Assembly (NCBI GenBank): GCA_937915515.1
Contig: CALGIK010000187.1
Coordinates: forward strand, 1-9,948
Length of the DNA: 9,948 nucleotides
Direction: 5' to 3'
From: an uncultured Clostridia bacterium
Lineage (GTDB): Bacteria > Bacillota > Clostridia > Christensenellales > CAG-314
Part shown: positions 6,201 through 9,948 of the stretch, one piece after another
Numbering within the stretch: the stretch's first letter is position 1
Layout: each line of letters starts with the position of its first letter
The notes under the pieces: model-generated
Told to the model about the DNA's origin: nothing
The model's input: the letters and a program-made list of their open reading frames with translations, nothing else
Databases searched by the model: none
Position numbers and translations under genes: made by a program

Positions 6201-6207
6201 AAAGGAG
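6201..6207 (+). promoter_or_regulatory. Shine-Dalgarno selecting the TTG start of murB
   Basis: AAAGGAG lies 9 bases before TTG at 6217. The next in-frame ATG is 36 bases further in and has no such site, so TTG is the likely start. Confidence 0.65.
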
Positions 6208-6216
6208 ATAATAAAA

Positions 6217-7146
6217 TTGTTTTACGAAGACTTATTCGATGACGAAGTAGAAATGATTTTTGACGCCGATTTAAACACCCTTACCACCGTAAAGACAGGG
6301 GGTAAAGCAAAGGTAGTGGTAAGCCCTAACAGCAGTGAGCAGCTAATAAAAATTATAAGAATCGTTAAGCAAAACAAAATACCTTTTTTTATACTCGGCA
6401 ACGGCAGCAATGTGCTAGCAAGCGACAAGGGCTTTAACGGTGTCATTATTAAACCGGGACGGTTTTTAAGTCAAATTTTTTTTGAAAAAGATTTAATTGC
6501 AGCCGAAGCAGGTGCAACGACGGCAATGCTTGCCAATTTTGCAATGCAATACGGACTGACCGGAGCAGAATTTTTATCAACAATACCGGCAACGGTAGGC
6601 GGCGCCGTAGCAATGAATGCAGGCTGTTTTGGTTACACCGTCAAAGATAAGGTGCAAAAAGTAATTGCGGCGGACGAAAACGGAGAACACGTTTTTTATG
6701 CAAATCAGCTGATGTTCGGCTACCGTACCAGTATTTTCGAAAACAACGGTATGGTAATAATAAGAGCGTATTTCAAGTTTGAACAGTCGGATAAAGAAAA
6801 GGTAGAGGAAGTAATGGCTAAATTAAAAAGCTTAAAGCGCAACCTGCAGCCTCTCGACTTTCCCAGTTTTGGCAGCGTGTTTAAACGGCACGAAGGTATA
6901 AGTCCGGCAATAATGATAGATAAATTAGGTTTTAAGGGTTTGACGGTGGGCGGAGCTAAGGTCAGCGAAAAACACGCAGGTTTTTTTGTCAATACCGGCA
7001 AAGCAACGACTGAGGACTTTTTAACGCTTATCAACATTGTAGGTTCAAAAGTTTACGAAGTTTACGGCGTAAAATTAAAAACAGAAGTAAAATATTTAGG
7101 AGATACCGATGATTTGGGGAGACTTTCATATTCATACGGAGTATAG
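6217..7146 (+). CDS. murB: UDP-N-acetylenolpyruvoylglucosamine reductase (MurB)
   Basis: MurB uses FAD and NADPH to reduce UDP-GlcNAc-enolpyruvate to UDP-MurNAc, the second committed step of cytoplasmic peptidoglycan precursor synthesis. The 309-residue product has TLTTVKTGG (21-29) and ILGNGSNVL (59-67) in the FAD domain, then GAGATTAMLANFAM and EFLSTIPATVGGAVAMNAGC (about 98-137). The catalytic set is present: Arg170 in GYRTSIF, Ser220 in the FGSVF motif that donates the proton, and Glu290 near the C-terminus (KTEVKYLG). It is the shorter type II form common in Firmicutes. The start is TTG. The tail after KYLGD is about 14 residues longer than I would expect and lies over the start of the next gene, which is read in another frame. 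Confidence 0.96.
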   Translation: MFYEDLFDDEVEMIFDADLNTLTTVKTGGKAKVVVSPNSSEQLIKIIRIVKQNKIPFFILGNGSNVLASDKGFNGVIIKPGRFLSQIFFEKDLIAAEAGATTAMLANFAMQYGLTGAEFLSTIPATVGGAVAMNAGCFGYTVKDKVQKVIAADENGEHVFYANQLMFGYRTSIFENNGMVIIRAYFKFEQSDKEKVEEVMAKLKSLKRNLQPLDFPSFGSVFKRHEGISPAIMIDKLGFKGLTVGGAKVSEKHAGFFVNTGKATTEDFLTLINIVGSKVYEVYGVKLKTEVKYLGDTDDLGRLSYSYGV

Positions 7147-7855
7147 CGGATTTGGTCACGCTACCGGTACGACGGAAGAAATTTACGCCGCAGCCAAAAA
7201 ACTAGGACTTAAGCAGATAGGTTTATCCGACCATGGACTTAAACACATCTATTTTGGCACAAACAAGCGCAAACTTTTTAAGATGAGAGACGAGGTGGAC
7301 AAGCTCAACGCTAAAAACGATATAAAAGTTTTTATGGGGATAGAGTCCAATATTTATTGCAGCGACGGTCTGATAGATTTGCAAAATTTTGACCGAAGTA
7401 TCTTTAATTATGTCATAGCAGGTTTTCATAAATTTGTATGGGGAAAAAACATAATTGACAGTATTACTTTTAATTTTCCTGCAATTATCGGTAATCACGA
7501 TGACGGCGCAATCAAACGTAATACAAGAGCATATATAAAAGCAATAAAAACGCAAAATATAGATATCTTGTCACACTTAAATTTTGGAATGATTGTAGAC
7601 GTTGTCGAAGTAGGCAAAGCGGCGGCGGATTACGGAGTGTTGATAGAGCTTAACGGCAAACACGTCAGCATGAAGGATGAAGAAATTTTGGAGTTGGAAA
7701 GGTTAGGGGTAAAGTTTATAATCAACAGTGACGCTCATAATCCTAGACGGGTAGGAGAGGTATCAGTCCCTCTTTCGGTTGCGGAAAGGATAAATCTTAA
7801 CAAAGAGAGTATAGTAAACTGGCAAAAATTGGTTGCCTTTAGCAAACAAAATTAA
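7109..7855 (+). CDS. PHP-domain metal-dependent hydrolase, YcdX-like
   Basis: This is a 248-residue stand-alone PHP (polymerase and histidinol phosphatase) protein. The metal-binding motifs are all visible: DFHIH (5-9), SDHG (40-43), GIES with Glu79, AGFHK with His107, LSHLNFG with His156, and NSDAH (207-211). This set builds a trinuclear metal site for phosphoester hydrolysis in the cytoplasm, as in YcdX-like phosphatases and HisK-type histidinol phosphatases. The substrate is unknown, and no histidine-biosynthesis genes are nearby. The ATG at 7109 has AGGAG 6 bases upstream, inside murB, and overlaps murB by 38 bases, so translation is probably coupled. A PHP gene next to murB and upstream of whiA recurs in Clostridia, from memory, so the linkage seems ancestral. 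Confidence 0.9.
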   Translation: MIWGDFHIHTEYSGFGHATGTTEEIYAAAKKLGLKQIGLSDHGLKHIYFGTNKRKLFKMRDEVDKLNAKNDIKVFMGIESNIYCSDGLIDLQNFDRSIFNYVIAGFHKFVWGKNIIDSITFNFPAIIGNHDDGAIKRNTRAYIKAIKTQNIDILSHLNFGMIVDVVEVGKAAADYGVLIELNGKHVSMKDEEILELERLGVKFIINSDAHNPRRVGEVSVPLSVAERINLNKESIVNWQKLVAFSKQN

Positions 7856-7873
7856 TAAACACAGGAAAAATAA

Positions 7874-8830
7874 ATGTCTCTTACTCAAGCAGTCAAAAAG
7901 GAAATAATATCAGGCTTAAGCGAAATGCAGCCTTGTTGCAAAGTAGCTTTTTTGTCTGCCGTTTTTAGAGCTTCGGGCAGTATTTTGATAAGCAGCTGCG
8001 GCATTGGGCTTGTGTTATCAACCGAAAACCGCGCGCTTATTTTATTTGTGAAAAAAATAGTTTATCAAATATACGGCTATTCAAGCAGTGTAGAAACAGA
8101 GGAAAATCCTTTAAAAAAACGAAACATTTACAGCATCAGGATTTTTGACGAAACGATACTTAAAGAGACACGCATTATTGTTAACGAAAACGGTTTAACA
8201 AAAATTTATGAAGGTACTGATAGGTATTTACTCATAGACGATTGCTGTAGAAGAAGTTTTATAAAGGGCTTGTTTTTGGGATGCGGCATAGTGATGATGC
8301 CGCGACTAAAAAACATTGACGAGCAAATAAAAACCAATGTCAGCTACCATTTGGAATTTGATTTATCCAACGAATCTTTTGCTTTAGACTTAATCGAGTT
8401 ACTCAAAAAAGAAGGATTAAATTATAAAAATTTTTTGCGTAACGACCGTTATATAGTTTATGTTAAGGATAGCTCTACCGTAAGCGATACGCTTGCTTAT
8501 CTAAATGCCGATAATGCTGTTTTGTATTTGCAAAATTTATTGATAGAAAAAAGTTTGCGAAACAATGCCAACAGACAATCAAATTGTATAACCGCAAATA
8601 TTGACAAATCAATCAATGCCGCCGAAAAGCAAATACGCTTAATCGAAAAAATAAAAAATAAAATAGGTCTCGAAAAATTGTCAGAGGACTTATTTATTAT
8701 CGCTAAACTTAGGCTTGATAATCCTTCATTAAGTATGGCGGAGTTAGCTTTTAAAAGCGGGCTTTCAAAAAGCGGATTTAATCACCGCATGCAAAAGCTA
8801 ACAGAAATAGCACTCAAATTGAAAGAATAA
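7874..8830 (+). CDS. whiA: DNA-binding protein WhiA
   Basis: WhiA is a conserved Gram-positive protein combining a degenerate LAGLIDADG homing-endonuclease fold with a C-terminal helix-turn-helix. It regulates sporulation septation in Streptomyces and affects division and chromosome segregation in Bacillus. The 318-residue product has the N-terminal CCKVAFLSAVFRASGS region (21-36), the second repeat starting RRSFIKGLFLGCG (about 125-137), NRQSNCITANIDKSINAAEKQ-type sequence linking to the C-terminal domain (about 233-254), and the HTH around LSMAELAFKSGLSKSGFNHR (about 286-305). An extra stretch of about ten residues (MMPRLKNIDE) sits in the second repeat before SYHLEF. AGGA lies 7 bases before the ATG, and only 18 bases separate it from the PHP gene, so it is in the same operon. 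rapZ and yvcK, its usual upstream partners, are absent. Confidence 0.95.
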   Translation: MSLTQAVKKEIISGLSEMQPCCKVAFLSAVFRASGSILISSCGIGLVLSTENRALILFVKKIVYQIYGYSSSVETEENPLKKRNIYSIRIFDETILKETRIIVNENGLTKIYEGTDRYLLIDDCCRRSFIKGLFLGCGIVMMPRLKNIDEQIKTNVSYHLEFDLSNESFALDLIELLKKEGLNYKNFLRNDRYIVYVKDSSTVSDTLAYLNADNAVLYLQNLLIEKSLRNNANRQSNCITANIDKSINAAEKQIRLIEKIKNKIGLEKLSEDLFIIAKLRLDNPSLSMAELAFKSGLSKSGFNHRMQKLTEIALKLKE

Positions 8831-8847
8831 TAATTACAGAGGAAAAA

Positions 8848-9948
8848 ATGTCAGATAAGCCATTTGTGCATTTACATTTGCATACCGAATACAGTCTTTT
8901 AGACGGAGCAACACGCATCAATCAGATGACGAGCGGGGACAAGCTTAAAAAAATCGACCCCAAAAGCGTTTTGTTTGAGGCATGTTTAAATAAAAACATG
9001 CCTGCTTGCGCTATTACCGATCACGGCAATATGTACGGAGCATATCAGTTTTATAAACTTGCAAACGCCGCAGGCGTTAAACCTATTATCGGTTGCGAGT
9101 TTTATATGACAGAGGATATGACTGTCAAATCGGGCGAATTTAAGCGTGATTTTAATCACTTAATACTCTTAGCCAAAAACAATGTCGGATACAAAAATTT
9201 AGTAAAATTAAATTCTATGGCTTTTGTCGACGGCTTTTATTATAAACCCCGTATCGATTTTAAAACGCTTAAGGAGCATAGTCAAGGTTTAATTTGTCTG
9301 TCGGCTTGCATTGCAGGGCAATTGCCCCGCCTTTTAAGAGAAGGCGACTATGAGCAAGCACGGAAAATTGTCAGAGATTATAAGGAACTGTTTAATGATG
9401 ATTATTATATCGAATTGCAGGACCACGGCATAGCCGAGGAGATTTACGTTGTTCCTAAACTGGTAAGAATAGCAGAGGAGTATAACGTTGAGTTGGTCGC
9501 AACAAACGATGTGCATTATCTGACAGAACAAGATGCACAGATGCACGATATTTTGCTGTGTATTCAGACAGGACGCTATGTTGACGAACCTAACCGCATG
9601 CGTTTTGAAGGCACCCAGTTTTATTTAAAAGATTATGACGAAATGAAAATGCGCTTTGAGCAATTTCCGCGCGCTTTAAGCAACACTTTGGTTATTGCCG
9701 ACAAATGCAACGTGACAATTGACCGTAAACAGCTTTTACCTCCCTATAGACCCGAAAACGGTATGACGCCTTTTGAGTTTTTAAGGCATCTAACTCAGCA
9801 AGGCTTAAAACACCGTTACGGACAGATTACGTTCGAAATTCAAGCACGGGCAGACTACGAGCTTAATATCGTAAACATGAAGGGCTTTGTAGAATATTAT
9901 CTTATTGTCTGGGACTTTATAAATTACGCACGCAAAAACGGAATACCC
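8848..9948 (+). CDS. dnaE: DNA polymerase III subunit alpha (DnaE), N-terminal part, runs off window
   Basis: The frame is open from ATG 8848 to the window edge, 367 codons of a protein that normally exceeds 1,000 residues. AGAGGA lies just upstream of the ATG. DnaE is the polymerase subunit of the bacterial replisome (C-family polymerase). The visible part is the PHP domain: HLHLHTEYSLLDG (8-20), AITDHGNMYG (55-64), GCEFY (80-84), DHG (192-194) and ATNDVHYL (about 215-222). It then enters the palm with GFVEYYLIVWDF (about 347-358). The PHP metal ligands appear intact, unlike in E. coli DnaE, so an active PHP (possibly 3'-5' proofreading) is possible by inference. Between LLDGA and MPACAITDHG there is an insertion of roughly 15 residues relative to the short form of this loop. 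It lies 17 bases after whiA and is probably in the same transcript. Confidence 0.96.
   Translation, partial: MSDKPFVHLHLHTEYSLLDGATRINQMTSGDKLKKIDPKSVLFEACLNKNMPACAITDHGNMYGAYQFYKLANAAGVKPIIGCEFYMTEDMTVKSGEFKRDFNHLILLAKNNVGYKNLVKLNSMAFVDGFYYKPRIDFKTLKEHSQGLICLSACIAGQLPRLLREGDYEQARKIVRDYKELFNDDYYIELQDHGIAEEIYVVPKLVRIAEEYNVELVATNDVHYLTEQDAQMHDILLCIQTGRYVDEPNRMRFEGTQFYLKDYDEMKMRFEQFPRALSNTLVIADKCNVTIDRKQLLPPYRPENGMTPFEFLRHLTQQGLKHRYGQITFEIQARADYELNIVNMKGFVEYYLIVWDFINYARKNGIP

Noticed and set aside
6720..7037. Open antisense frame of about 105 codons over murB
   Set aside because: It is fully opposite conserved murB sequence with no start signal; other long antisense frames in uvrC, murB and the PHP gene were rejected for the same reason.
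1..9948. tRNA, rRNA, riboswitch, CRISPR, insertion sequence or prophage signals
   Set aside because: No cloverleaf-like segments, spaced direct repeats, transposase or phage motifs, or recognisable riboswitch cores were seen on reading either strand.

Overview
This is an AT-rich window with dense, mostly co-directional genes, ATG/GTG/TTG starts and Shine-Dalgarno sites of the AGGAG type. The gene content points to a low-GC Firmicute, most likely an uncultured gut-type member of the Clostridia. The indicators are a murB - PHP - whiA - dnaE run, and a J-domain/TPR-like protein with a cysteine-rich tail of a kind I associate with Clostridia. The species cannot be told from the sequence.

Left part (1-1650): the window opens inside the J-domain-type protein (C-terminal part only). 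Its stop codon is followed with no gap by a multi-pass membrane protein resembling the S-components of ECF transporters. Then comes a divergent pair: a 70-residue, cysteine-containing small membrane protein on the minus strand, and an ArsR-family repressor on the plus strand. The small gene has a perfect Shine-Dalgarno and its own intrinsic terminator. A perfect 9-3-9 inverted repeat lies between the two genes, inside the spacer of a promoter that would serve the small gene, so it is a good candidate ArsR operator.

Middle (1650-6200): uvrC (excinuclease subunit C) is complete with every expected domain and has an extended -10 promoter touching its start codon. A convergent MFS_3-like efflux transporter follows on the minus strand, with a near-consensus promoter. 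Divergent from it is a membrane-anchored solute-binding-like protein that has no transporter partner in view.

Right part (6170-9948): a tight cell-envelope/cell-cycle/replication cluster on the plus strand, apparently read from a promoter just before murB. It holds murB (peptidoglycan precursor reductase), a YcdX-like PHP-family hydrolase overlapping murB by 38 bases, whiA, and the start of dnaE (replicative DNA polymerase III alpha, cut by the window edge). The genes rapZ and yvcK, which commonly sit immediately before whiA in Firmicutes, are absent here.

Most of the window is ordinary core-genome content. The parts that deserve a second look are the ArsR/small-membrane-protein unit with its palindrome, and a recurring pattern of -10 boxes placed 4 to 12 bases before start codons, which suggests leaderless or very short-leader mRNAs. 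No RNA genes, CRISPR arrays, insertion sequences or prophage genes were seen, and no gene-free stretch exceeds 300 bases.
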